From positions 1 through 6,018 of the forward strand of contig CALDLA010000054.1 of the NCBI GenBank assembly GCA_937898415.1: a stretch of DNA of 6,018 bases, given 5' to 3'. Shown here piece by piece: positions 1-5,429 of this stretch (its first letter is position 1; each line of letters starts with the position of its first letter). Source of the DNA: an uncultured Prevotellaceae bacterium. GTDB taxonomy: Bacteria > Bacteroidota > Bacteroidia > Bacteroidales > Bacteroidaceae. The position numbers and the translations under genes are program-made. The notes beneath the pieces were generated by a model. That model had not been told where the DNA came from. It saw only the letters and a program-made list of their open reading frames with translations, and did no database searches.

Positions 1-170
1 AGAGGACTTCATACAATAGAAAGTGCGATTGCACTTGCCAGTTGAATTCGCGGTTCACTAAGAAAGGTTAAATACGTTAAATATACCCCATATTTTTTGT
101 ATTCCATAGCCTCCAATTCACTTTTCTACCGTTTAAGACGTAAAATGCTGATTATCAGTATTTAAAATAT
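1..170. other. Left edge, no confident gene; small hairpin at 21-36
   Basis: I see no gene I can support here. A perfect inverted repeat, AAGTGC-gatt-GCACTT, lies at 21-36. Read on the minus strand it is followed by a few T residues, so it could be a weak terminator for transcription coming from the truncated gene at 171-404, though it is 135 nt away. A second small palindrome, CTGATTATCAG, lies at 148-158 just downstream of that gene's stop and is followed on the minus strand by ATTTTA. It is the closer but very short terminator candidate. The first 45 bases are open in frame 1 on the plus strand, which is too short to interpret. Confidence 0.3.
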
Positions 171-404
171 TCAGTGGCTGTAGGTAACAGATTCTGGAAT
201 AACGACATTGCCCGCGTATTCGTTAGAATAGTTATTTCCAGAATACCCCCGATAACTGACCGCTAACTCGGTATTGTTATTAATATAGTTGTAATAGATG
301 TATTTGCCATCTGCATTCGTCACCGCAATATCGTGGGCGGATGCTTTTACTCCCAGCATGCTGATGAGCAGGGTGAGTATGAATTTGATATTTTGTTGCT
401 TCAT
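171..404 (-). CDS. Truncated BspA-like (leucine-rich repeat) secreted protein, N-terminal remnant
   Basis: This ORF encodes 77 residues. It begins with a clear signal peptide: a lysine-containing start (MKQQNIK), a hydrophobic core at about 8-18, and a likely signal peptidase I site after A21-S22-A23. The mature part (from H24) has a YYNYINNN stretch, then VSYRGYSG, and ends NVVIPESVTYSH. This is the pattern that opens Bacteroidales BspA-family surface proteins just before their LRR_5 repeats, where IPESVTYNG normally leads into many repeats. Here a TGA follows at once and no repeats are found downstream in any frame. I therefore infer a gene that lost its 3' part, and the product, if made, would be a short exported peptide. 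The nearest promoter-like sequence is the repeat copy at 494-543, about 90 nt upstream, with a weak -7 (TGTCTTTG). The family call rests on pattern memory, and an intact short secreted protein is the alternative. Confidence 0.6.
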   Translation of the reverse strand: MKQQNIKFILTLLISMLGVKASAHDIAVTNADGKYIYYNYINNNTELAVSYRGYSGNNYSNEYAGNVVIPESVTYSH

Positions 405-493
405 AATCGCTATAGTTTAATGTTATTGTTTCCGTTCAAAATGACACAAAAAGAAAACGTGGACAGCCGTGTAACTTTCAACATTGTAATGTC

Positions 494-543
494 GTGGGCA
501 AAGACACGAACTTTATGGCGAAATTGCAAGAGAAAGAGGGAAA
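494..543 (-). repeat. 50-bp direct repeat, copy A (promoter-like), downstream of hepT
   Basis: This 50-bp segment matches 1195-1244 at 46 of 50 positions in the same orientation. It begins 4 bp after the hepT stop codon as read on the minus strand. On that strand it contains TTG (527-529), a 20-nt spacer and TGTCTTTG (499-506), a slightly degraded version of the promoter in copy B. It may drive the BspA-like remnant or be a silent relic. The two copies bracket the mntA-hepT operon. Confidence 0.75.
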
Positions 544-547
544 GACA

Positions 548-891
548 CTACATTTCTTTAATATACTGTTGAATCTGTTCCTTCAGCGGCTGCAAGTCAT
601 TGAGAATGACATTCCAAAGCATATCTTTTCTTACTTGATAATATCCATGCACAATGTGATGACGCATACCCTCAATCTGACGCCAGGGTGTAGCGGGATG
701 GGTACTCTTGAATTCTTTGGTAAGCATATAGGCAGCCTCGCCAATAATCATCGTATAGTACGAGATGGCAGCAAAACGAATAGGGTCATCATTGAATTGC
801 TCAAAGTGACTCCTGACGCTGCCTTTTCCGCATTGGCGATTTGTTCCAAGATATGTTCAAGCCGATTCTTGTCTCTAAGCAACTCTCTCAT
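548..891 (-). pseudogene. hepT: HepT-like HEPN ribonuclease toxin, split by a -1 frameshift
   Basis: Joining two frames gives 114 residues, the usual HepT/DUF86 length. The first 23 codons (891-823, MRELLRDKNRLEHILE...AEK) run into GAA AAG. Moving back one base there gives GSVRSHFEQF, FAAISYYTMIIGEAAYML, and the HEPN catalytic motif R-x4-H-x-Y as RHHIVHGY (R77, H82, Y84 of the joined protein). Without the shift the first frame adds 24 unrelated residues and stops at TGA 748-750. That stop overlaps an ATG (749-751) which opens the second fragment of 67 residues carrying the catalytic motif. In the family, HepT is an RNase toxin neutralised by MntA, which adds AMP to the motif tyrosine. The start at 891 overlaps the end of mntA by 17 bp, implying translational coupling. 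The shift may be a disabling mutation, a sequencing error in a run of four A, or programmed slippage. I favour mutation. Confidence 0.8.
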
Positions 892-1174
892 ATATCAACT
901 TTTTGTCACGTTCTGCCGTTTCCTGTGCAAAAGGTAATAGTGAACCTTCAGGTACCAAGTCCACTTCGCGCCCTAAAAGGTCTTTCAAATCCATATACAT
1001 ACCGCCCAGGGTAAAGAGGCTGAAGTGCTGTGACATATCAGGTACGAAGAGTATGTCAACGTCAGACTCTTCCGTTTCCTCTCCACGGGCGAAGGAGCCA
1101 AAAATCCATGCTTTCAGGACGGGCTGCGTCTTGAAATACTCGGCAATCTGTTCTGTCATCGTCTGTGTACTCAT
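875..1174 (-). CDS. mntA: MntA-like nucleotidyltransferase antitoxin (MNT domain)
   Basis: This 99-residue protein is a minimal nucleotidyltransferase. The family signature GS-x10-DxD is complete: G26-S27 in WIFGSFARG, then D38-V39-D40, with the third acidic residue D72 in REVDLV. These residues bind the metal ions and nucleotide. In characterised MntA-HepT pairs the antitoxin AMPylates the HepT active-site tyrosine using ATP. The length is normal for the family. The start at 1174 lies about 20 nt downstream of the predicted transcription start of the promoter at 1200-1230, and an internal Met at residue 6 is a possible alternative. The gene is first in a two-gene operon and overlaps hepT by 17 bp. 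The antitoxin looks functional while the toxin is frameshifted, the order of decay expected when a toxin is lost before its antidote. Function is assigned from motif and neighbour. Confidence 0.9.
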   Translation of the reverse strand: MSTQTMTEQIAEYFKTQPVLKAWIFGSFARGEETEESDVDILFVPDMSQHFSLFTLGGMYMDLKDLLGREVDLVPEGSLLPFAQETAERDKKLIYERVA

Positions 1175-1194
1175 TGGCCTTTATTGACTAATTT

Positions 1195-1244
1195 GTGGGC
1201 AAAGATACAAACTTTATGGCGAAATCGCAAGGGAAAGAGGGAAA
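1195..1244 (-). repeat. 50-bp direct repeat, copy B, upstream of mntA
   Basis: This copy is 46/50 identical to copy A at 494-543 and in the same orientation. The four differences are all transitions. It contains the full mntA promoter on the minus strand. The 701-bp offset between the copies equals the length of the toxin-antitoxin unit plus one repeat, so recombination between them would remove exactly that unit. Confidence 0.8.
1200..1230 (-). promoter_or_regulatory. Promoter of mntA-hepT
   Basis: On the minus strand the sequence reads TTG (1228-1230), a 20-nt spacer, then TATCTTTG (1200-1207). This fits the Bacteroidota sigma-ABfr consensus of -33 TTTG/TTG and -7 TAnnTTTG. Transcription should begin near 1193, giving a leader of about 20 nt before the mntA ATG. 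Confidence 0.75.
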
Positions 1245-1312
1245 AAGATTGGAAAGGCGGGGAAAAAGCAAAGATTGTTGAGGAATAGTATGGCAGTTTC
1301 GGAAATAGTTCG

Positions 1313-1320
1313 TATATTTG
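1313..1320 (+). promoter_or_regulatory. -7 element upstream of the small secreted ORF
   Basis: TATATTTG matches the Bacteroidota -7 box TAnnTTTG and lies 35 nt before the ATG at 1356. No good -33 TTG is present at 19-21 nt spacing, so the promoter is only half supported. It is divergent from the mntA promoter. Confidence 0.5.
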
Positions 1321-1355
1321 CAGACTAATTGGAAAACCCATAAAGATATGCTAAT

Positions 1356-1466
1356 ATGGAAAAAGGATTGTTGATGATTGCAACATCGTTTGTTGCATTA
1401 TGTGTAAAAGCGCAGGTTTATGTAGGAGGAACTCTCAGTTATAAATCTGTTGACTTCAACTTCTGA
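1356..1466 (+). CDS. 36-aa secreted peptide, probable N-terminal remnant of an outer-membrane protein
   Basis: ATG at 1356 opens 36 codons ending in TGA at 1464-1466. Residues 1-19 form a signal peptide (MEKGLLMIATSFVALCVKA), with likely cleavage before Q20. The mature start, QVYVGGTLSYKSVDFNF, alternates hydrophobic and polar residues as in the first strand of Bacteroidales outer-membrane beta-barrel proteins, which commonly begin QVYVGG or similar. Barrel proteins need well over 100 residues, so this is more likely a truncated 5' end than a complete gene. No continuation appears in other frames downstream or beyond 5460 at the far end of the two-gene block. A -7 box lies upstream at 1313-1320. 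The ORF stops 20 bp before the hairpin that ends the primase transcription unit, so the junction may mark where incoming DNA replaced the rest of the gene. A genuine tiny exported peptide cannot be excluded. Confidence 0.5.
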   Translation: MEKGLLMIATSFVALCVKAQVYVGGTLSYKSVDFNF

Positions 1467-1485
1467 CGCTCATTAAAGTAGATAA

Positions 1486-1520
1486 AGGGTAGGCTTCTCC
1501 AAAACGGGAAAGTCTACCCT
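1486..1520. terminator. Strong hairpin, bidirectional terminator candidate
   Basis: Arms of 15 nt (1486-1500 and 1506-1520) pair around the loop AAAAC, with AGGGTAG against CTACCCT outermost, two G-T wobbles and one mismatch inside. It sits 28 nt beyond the primase stop codon on the minus strand, where TTTATCTACTTT follows the stem. On the plus strand it lies 20 nt after the small secreted ORF and is followed by CTATTTTAAA. It probably ends both convergent transcripts. Confidence 0.7.
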
Positions 1521-1524
1521 CTAT

Positions 1525-1555
1525 TTTAAACCGTTAAACCATTAAACCTAAACCA
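1525..1555 (-). repeat. GGTTTA-rich repeat, left copy (inverted relative to 5430-5460)
   Basis: Read on the minus strand this 31-bp sequence begins TGGTTTAGGTTTAATGGTTT and ends GGTTTAAA. It matches the plus strand at 5430-5460 at 28 of 31 positions, the only differences being three adjacent bases (AAC against TTT). It covers the last codon and stop of the primase-like gene, so its outer end is partly coding. Confidence 0.75.
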
Positions 1556-4055
1556 GCTTCTCGTATTCGCCGACAGCGGTGTTGCGGACTAAGCCCTGAC
1601 GCGTCCAGTTCTTGATCATCGAGCGGGTGCGGTTGCCGGTGGGGTCGTCGTCGCGCTCCTGCTGGGCACGGCTGATGTTGAACTTCTGTGGCAGGCGCTC
1701 GTAGATGCTGTCGTTGCGACCACGGCCGTGACGGGTGTTGCAGATGGCGTCGTCCTGGTGGTCGTAGGCTTTCTCAATGCGCTCACGGAAGTAGTAGAGG
1801 ACGTTGCCCATGAAGTAGTCGGCCAGGGTGTCGAAGGCTTCGAGGGTGGTCTTCTTCTGGAACTTTCGTGGCAGCCAGTATTCGGTGGCCTTGGGGTGCT
1901 GTTCCAGATACTCACGGGCGGTCTGACAGCCTTCAGCCCACTCAGGCTTCTGTTCCTTACGGTCAATCTCGCGGATGAGCCAGCCGCCGAAGTCGCAGAG
2001 CATCATGCAGCAGAGGCAGCGCATGACCGAGACTCCGATGCGCATACGCTGGTTGGCACGGACACGGTCGTCGTCCTTCATGCACTCTACACGTACGCGT
2101 TCCAACCACTGCTGGCAGCGCTGCTCCACCTTCGGCAGCACTAGGTCGCCCTGCATCAGCGGCAGCAGTTCGATGAGGGCGAGGATGTTCTGGCGCGACT
2201 TCTCCGAACGGCCCTTGCGGATGACGAGCGGTGCAAAGGTGTTGTCGGGCGTTGAGCCTATCAGTACGCGTGTCAATGAACCGTCGGTGTAGTTGCGGTA
2301 CATGCGATAGAGACTGTCCTCGGTGCCGCAGAGAATGAGGTTCCACAGTACCTTGTCGAGCCAGACGCGTACTGACGACTCGCTACGGAAGTCCTGCGAG
2401 TAGGCCGAGTTGTCGTAGGCGGCACGTAGCAGGACGCTCATGTCTGACCAGGCGGGACCCAGGCGCTTTGCCATGACGTCGGATTCCTCGGAGTAGCTGA
2501 GCAAGTGCTCGCCACCGGCATTCTCCAAACGCTTCAGAATCTGTGTCATCGACGTGACAGAGGCTTGCAGACGTTGCGGGAAGACCTTCTCCTCGGGCAG
2601 TTCCTTGGCGTTCTTCTTACGCTTGAGGAGTGCCTCCTGTTCGTGTTCCAGTCGGCGCATCTCATCGTCGTGAATCTTCAGGAGCAGCGTCCAGAGCGTC
2701 CAGATTTCAGTGACATGCTGCTTGTGCGATGCCGACTTACCGACGAGGTAGACCTGCAGATTCAGGTGCTTGAAGCCCTCGTTGTGGATGTCGAGACGGA
2801 CGTGGGTGGCCAGGGCTCCGATGATGGGGAAGTGCGGTACAAGGATTGACATGGCCAGCTGGCGCTGCTGGTTCTCGAGCGAGTCGCGGATGCCAAAGGG
2901 GATGGCTGGCTTCAGGCGTTCGTAGACCGTGATGTTGTTCTCCTCGGCAAAGGTGTCGACGGCGCGCCCCAGTTCGGGATTGCCCTGATACCTACGGCTG
3001 ACGGCCTCCAAGACCTGACGCATACGCAGCGGCATCTGCTTACGTTCCTCGCGCAGGGCTGAGTCAATCTTAGTCAGCTTCTCACGCTCGGGGAAACCGT
3101 CGTAGCAGGGAATCACAGCGTCCATCACGTCGCGGTCGAAACCACAGATATGGCGGATGTGGCAGGCCAGCTCGAAGGTCAGCGAGTCGCGGGCACCCTC
3201 GGAAGGGGTGTGGCCGTGGTAGAACAGTTGCCAGTACATGTCGATGTACTCCGTAATGGGGATGCCCAGGTAGTACTTCTTCGACTCCTCGACCTCGCCG
3301 GCGGTGGGGGCTACAGCTTCAGCCGTGGGCTCTGCCGGTTTCGATGCCGACTGGCGACTGCTGCCCTCCTTGCGGTACACAGGGCCCCACTTCGCGTCGT
3401 ACTCCTTATTATTTAAGGTGAAGAGCTCGGGCGAGAGGAACTTGATGTGATCGTAAGGCACGGCGTAGGAGGCACGACTCGAGTCCTTGCACTGGCGGTC
3501 GGGGTTCACCGTCAGCATCAGCTGCTTGGCAAGCCACTGCTGGTTGTCCCAAAGGTCAAGCTCCAGCTGGCACTTGCCGACGATGCGGAAGCCGTGACCC
3601 GAGATGGACAGGCCGATGTAGGTCAGCCCCAGTTCCTCAGCCATGCGACTCAGCGGATGCTTCCCGGGGTCGGTGACCGGCCACAGTTCCTGCCACTCAC
3701 GGAGTTGAGCCTCAGGGTCGTCGATGCCGTCGAAGTCGGTGGAGTACTGACCGTTGAGGATGATGGACGGCTGCTGGCGGTGCTCATCGTCGGCGGTGCC
3801 CTGGAACACGTATATCTCCAGGAGACTGCGCTTCAGCTGCTGCAGCTTGTCGTGCTCCTCCTTGCGCTTCTCCGGGTCGGACTCAGCCCACCACTTACCG
3901 GCCTGCACGATGACCTTGGCGGCGCGGTTCTGAAACTCTTCGCTCTTAGAGTGAGCGACCAACTCTTCCTCAGTAGTGGGGCGCAGCGGTTCAAACTCGC
4001 GGCCCTCCTTCTTGCTTTGGTCTGTTAGGAACAGACGCTTCTGAATGCTAATCAT
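1548..4055 (-). CDS. Primase-helicase-like protein: BT4734/VirE_N-type primase domain plus DUF3987-like P-loop region
   Basis: This 835-residue protein probably acts in DNA replication of an element. Residues 75-215 look like a BT4734/VirE_N archaeo-eukaryotic-type primase. They include D107-F-D109 (catalytic DxD), S152-G-H154 (the sxH nucleotide motif), and DSSRAS at 191-196 followed by KFLSPE. A Pro/Ala-rich linker spans 230-258. A helical region at 259-360 is followed by a DUF3987-like ATPase region at about 380-620. There the Walker A position reads GKSASHKQ (439-446): H replaces the last glycine and Q replaces Ser/Thr. LLSYSEESD (518-526) resembles Walker B, NLILCGT (572-578) resembles sensor 1, and R596 could be an arginine finger. 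The C-terminus (about 770-835) may be a winged helix. The start at 4055 suits the promoter at 4101-4108. In Bacteroidales such genes often sit near HU-like genes, as at 5898. The domain calls come from motifs, not alignment. ATPase activity is doubtful. Confidence 0.75.
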   Translation of the reverse strand: MISIQKRLFLTDQSKKEGREFEPLRPTTEEELVAHSKSEEFQNRAAKVIVQAGKWWAESDPEKRKEEHDKLQQLKRSLLEIYVFQGTADDEHRQQPSIILNGQYSTDFDGIDDPEAQLREWQELWPVTDPGKHPLSRMAEELGLTYIGLSISGHGFRIVGKCQLELDLWDNQQWLAKQLMLTVNPDRQCKDSSRASYAVPYDHIKFLSPELFTLNNKEYDAKWGPVYRKEGSSRQSASKPAEPTAEAVAPTAGEVEESKKYYLGIPITEYIDMYWQLFYHGHTPSEGARDSLTFELACHIRHICGFDRDVMDAVIPCYDGFPEREKLTKIDSALREERKQMPLRMRQVLEAVSRRYQGNPELGRAVDTFAEENNITVYERLKPAIPFGIRDSLENQQRQLAMSILVPHFPIIGALATHVRLDIHNEGFKHLNLQVYLVGKSASHKQHVTEIWTLWTLLLKIHDDEMRRLEHEQEALLKRKKNAKELPEEKVFPQRLQASVTSMTQILKRLENAGGEHLLSYSEESDVMAKRLGPAWSDMSVLLRAAYDNSAYSQDFRSESSVRVWLDKVLWNLILCGTEDSLYRMYRNYTDGSLTRVLIGSTPDNTFAPLVIRKGRSEKSRQNILALIELLPLMQGDLVLPKVEQRCQQWLERVRVECMKDDDRVRANQRMRIGVSVMRCLCCMMLCDFGGWLIREIDRKEQKPEWAEGCQTAREYLEQHPKATEYWLPRKFQKKTTLEAFDTLADYFMGNVLYYFRERIEKAYDHQDDAICNTRHGRGRNDSIYERLPQKFNISRAQQERDDDPTGNRTRSMIKNWTRQGLVRNTAVGEYEKLV

Positions 4056-4100
4056 ACTTTCTTCTGTATTTTTGCGGGTTCAACATAAAATTTTCTGCCG

Positions 4101-4108
4101 CAAAATTA
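4101..4108 (-). promoter_or_regulatory. -7 element of the primase-like gene
   Basis: The minus strand reads TAATTTTG, a full TAnnTTTG box, about 46 nt upstream of the ATG at 4055. No TTG lies at 19-21 nt spacing. The expected -33 position falls on the palindrome at 4128-4142. The sequence TTTTCTGC..CAAAATTAC.AAGAA on the plus strand (4091-4115) recurs at the promoter of the upstream gene (5220-5241) with a small insertion. Confidence 0.55.
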
Positions 4109-4127
4109 CGAAGAAATAATGGTAAGT

Positions 4128-4142
4128 TTCTGATTATCAGAA
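4128..4142. promoter_or_regulatory. 15-bp palindrome over the -33 region, operator candidate
   Basis: TTCTGATTATCAGAA is a perfect palindrome with a central T. It lies 20-34 nt upstream of the -7 box of the primase-like gene, where RNA polymerase would contact the -33 region. Its core GATTATC is the same heptamer repeated just upstream. An overlapping inverted repeat, GATTAT...ATAATC around AGAATTCT, spans 4132-4152. A dimeric repressor or initiator is the natural reading, but no such protein is identified here. Confidence 0.5.
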
Positions 4143-4152
4143 TTCTATAATC

Positions 4153-4209
4153 AAGATTATCAAGATTGTCAAGATTATCATTCCTGTGCTCAGGATTATC
4201 AAGATTATC
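4153..4209. repeat. Nonamer direct repeats (AAGATTATC), iteron-like
   Basis: Tandem 9-bp units AAGATTATC, AAGATTGTC and AAGATTATC occupy 4153-4179. A 12-bp spacer with a small hairpin follows (TCCTG-tgct-CAGGA, 4181-4194), then AGGATTATC and AAGATTATC at 4192-4209. With the copy inside the palindrome at 4132-4138 there are five exact GATTATC heptamers and one variant, all in one orientation. The last unit overlaps the stop codon of the 330-aa gene (minus-strand TGA at 4208-4210). The cluster fills the gap between two genes and lies upstream of a primase gene, so an iteron-type origin or a regulator array are both possible. Confidence 0.7.
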
Positions 4210-5200
4210 AAGCGGCTGACGATGCCTGGGCGGCTTCTTTAGCAGCCTCTTCCTCAGCCTTCATGGCATCGAGCACGGGCTGGAAACCGTCGGTCAGTCG
4301 TTTGCAGTCATTACGGAGTGGGAAGATCTTCTTCTCCATATCCTTGCTGACATCAGCACCGGCATAATATCTATAGCTCTGCTCGATGGTACTTTCTTTC
4401 GTTTCGCTTCTCCTCCTTATTGACGACTCAACCGACCCCTTGCCTTTCAATGCCGCCACAACGTGGCTCAGAAGCAGGGCGTAGTCCTTGGCATCCGTAT
4501 TGCGACTGGTAATATTATGGAAGTTGCTCAGAAAGAACAGGCAGCCACACAGTGCCGTCTTGTTCGTCTGCACCGTCAGCCATAAATCCTCGTTCAACTG
4601 ACGGACGAACACATCGAACACCTGCTGCGACACCACCACCTTCTTGCGGATGTTCTCAGGCAGGTCTTCCAGTCGGATGCAGTACTTCGTCTCGGCAACA
4701 GACTGTGCATGATGTGACGGTGTCTGGTATTTCGGTTTCTTAGTCTGTGTCTTCTCAGTCACGATGTCCTGTGGCTTGATGGTCGTCGTGTCAGTCAAAT
4801 AGCCGCTCAGCATCTTCTCCCTCAACTTCTGCCTCCTTGCTTTCTTTTCAAGCCATTCCGCCACGCTTCCCCTGATGGATTTCAGGGTAGCTATAAACAC
4901 GGCATCACTCTGAGTTAGCGTTTCCTTATTATCGTACGTATTATATAGTCCGTTATTCTCTTCCCAGACACCTATCATCCACTCGACGGCATCATCTATA
5001 TCTGGCAAATCGCCGACACATTTTAAGAACGAAAAGATATAGTTTGGATTCCAGTTTAGCGTGACTTCCTCAAGGTCGATAATCATAAATTCAGGCCGGG
5101 ATGTCTTGTACACCTCAGCGAGTTCCTGTGGACTGTATGTTTTTTTCGCGGCAGCCCCACCGCCTTTGATTTCTGTGTTGTCCGGGGGAATACTTGTCAT
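4208..5200 (-). CDS. Unrecognised 330-aa protein upstream of the primase-like gene
   Basis: I do not recognise this protein. The frame is open back to an ATG at 5323, but a complete promoter (5227-5257) lies inside that extension, so I start at 5198-5200 (MTSIPPDN), 27 nt below the -7 box. It has no signal peptide or membrane segment. Residues 36-115 are acidic and rich in aromatics (WNPNYIFSFLKCVGDL, EWMIGVWEENNG). Residues 115-165 are basic and Lys/Gln-rich, probably a flexible linker. Residues 170-255 form a helical block with LCGCLFFLSNFHNI and a long hydrophobic helix (YALLLSHVVAAL). Then come an Arg-rich stretch (SSIRRRSE, 259-266) and an Ala/Glu-rich tail (about 311-330) likely to be helical or coiled. 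G/C content rises along the gene, from 22/60 at 4921-4980 to 34/60 at 4441-4500, which may mean a composite origin. The promoter matches that of the downstream primase-like gene, so a shared regulon and a partner or regulatory role are plausible. Confidence 0.75.
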   Translation of the reverse strand: MTSIPPDNTEIKGGGAAAKKTYSPQELAEVYKTSRPEFMIIDLEEVTLNWNPNYIFSFLKCVGDLPDIDDAVEWMIGVWEENNGLYNTYDNKETLTQSDAVFIATLKSIRGSVAEWLEKKARRQKLREKMLSGYLTDTTTIKPQDIVTEKTQTKKPKYQTPSHHAQSVAETKYCIRLEDLPENIRKKVVVSQQVFDVFVRQLNEDLWLTVQTNKTALCGCLFFLSNFHNITSRNTDAKDYALLLSHVVAALKGKGSVESSIRRRSETKESTIEQSYRYYAGADVSKDMEKKIFPLRNDCKRLTDGFQPVLDAMKAEEEAAKEAAQASSAA

Positions 5201-5226
5201 GAAAACAATTCTTCTATAATTTTCTG

Positions 5227-5257
5227 CAAAATTACAAAGAATTTCTAATTGAGCCAA
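5227..5257 (-). promoter_or_regulatory. Promoter of the 330-aa gene
   Basis: On the minus strand TTG (5255-5257), a 20-nt spacer and TAATTTTG (5227-5234) make a near-ideal Bacteroidota promoter. The predicted transcript begins near 5220, about 20 nt above the ATG at 5200. This is the main reason for rejecting the longer reading frame from 5323. Confidence 0.8.
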
Positions 5258-5429
5258 GTTTTTTCTGGAAAACTTTATGGATTTTTCATAAAATAGCAAT
5301 TCGATATAGGAAAAGAACGCCAAAAATCGTCACTGAGCCCGTTTTTCGAGTCAAATGGACTCCGATATGCATTTCAAATAGATATGAGCAGGAAGATATC
5401 TTTAAGGGTCAATAGGGCATATTGAACAA
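5258..5429. other. Non-coding stretch between the 330-aa gene promoter and the right GGTTTA repeat
   Basis: This forms part of a gene-free region running from 5201 to 5897. I see no gene or promoter in this portion. A small inverted repeat, GAGTC-aaatg-GACTC, lies at 5348-5362 and its meaning is unclear. The minus-strand frame open to 5323 lies upstream of the promoter and is probably not translated. Confidence 0.5.

Noticed and set aside
1..45. Frame 1 open from the left edge, ending at TGA 43-45 (RGLHTIESAIALAS).
   Set aside because: Fourteen codons are too few to separate a real C-terminus from chance, and a hairpin occupies the same bases.
494..1187. Plus-strand open frames over the mntA-hepT operon (494-937 and 903-1187).
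   Set aside because: They lie antisense to genes with clear MNT and HEPN motifs, and they encode low-complexity, cysteine/serine-rich sequences without recognisable domains.
1616..4028. Several frames of 88-193 codons inside the primase-like gene on both strands.
   Set aside because: They are expected by-products of a G/C-rich gene. Their translations are repetitive in Thr/Ser/Arg or Val/Leu, they have no promoters, and the 835-aa frame carries coherent motifs throughout.
4153..4209. CRISPR array.
   Set aside because: The units are 9 bp and contiguous, without spacers of uniform length, and no cas genes are present.
5201..5323. A 41-residue N-terminal extension of the 330-aa protein starting at 5323.
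   Set aside because: A complete -33/-7 promoter (5227-5257) lies within it, the region is very AT-rich, and the extension reads like translated spacer.
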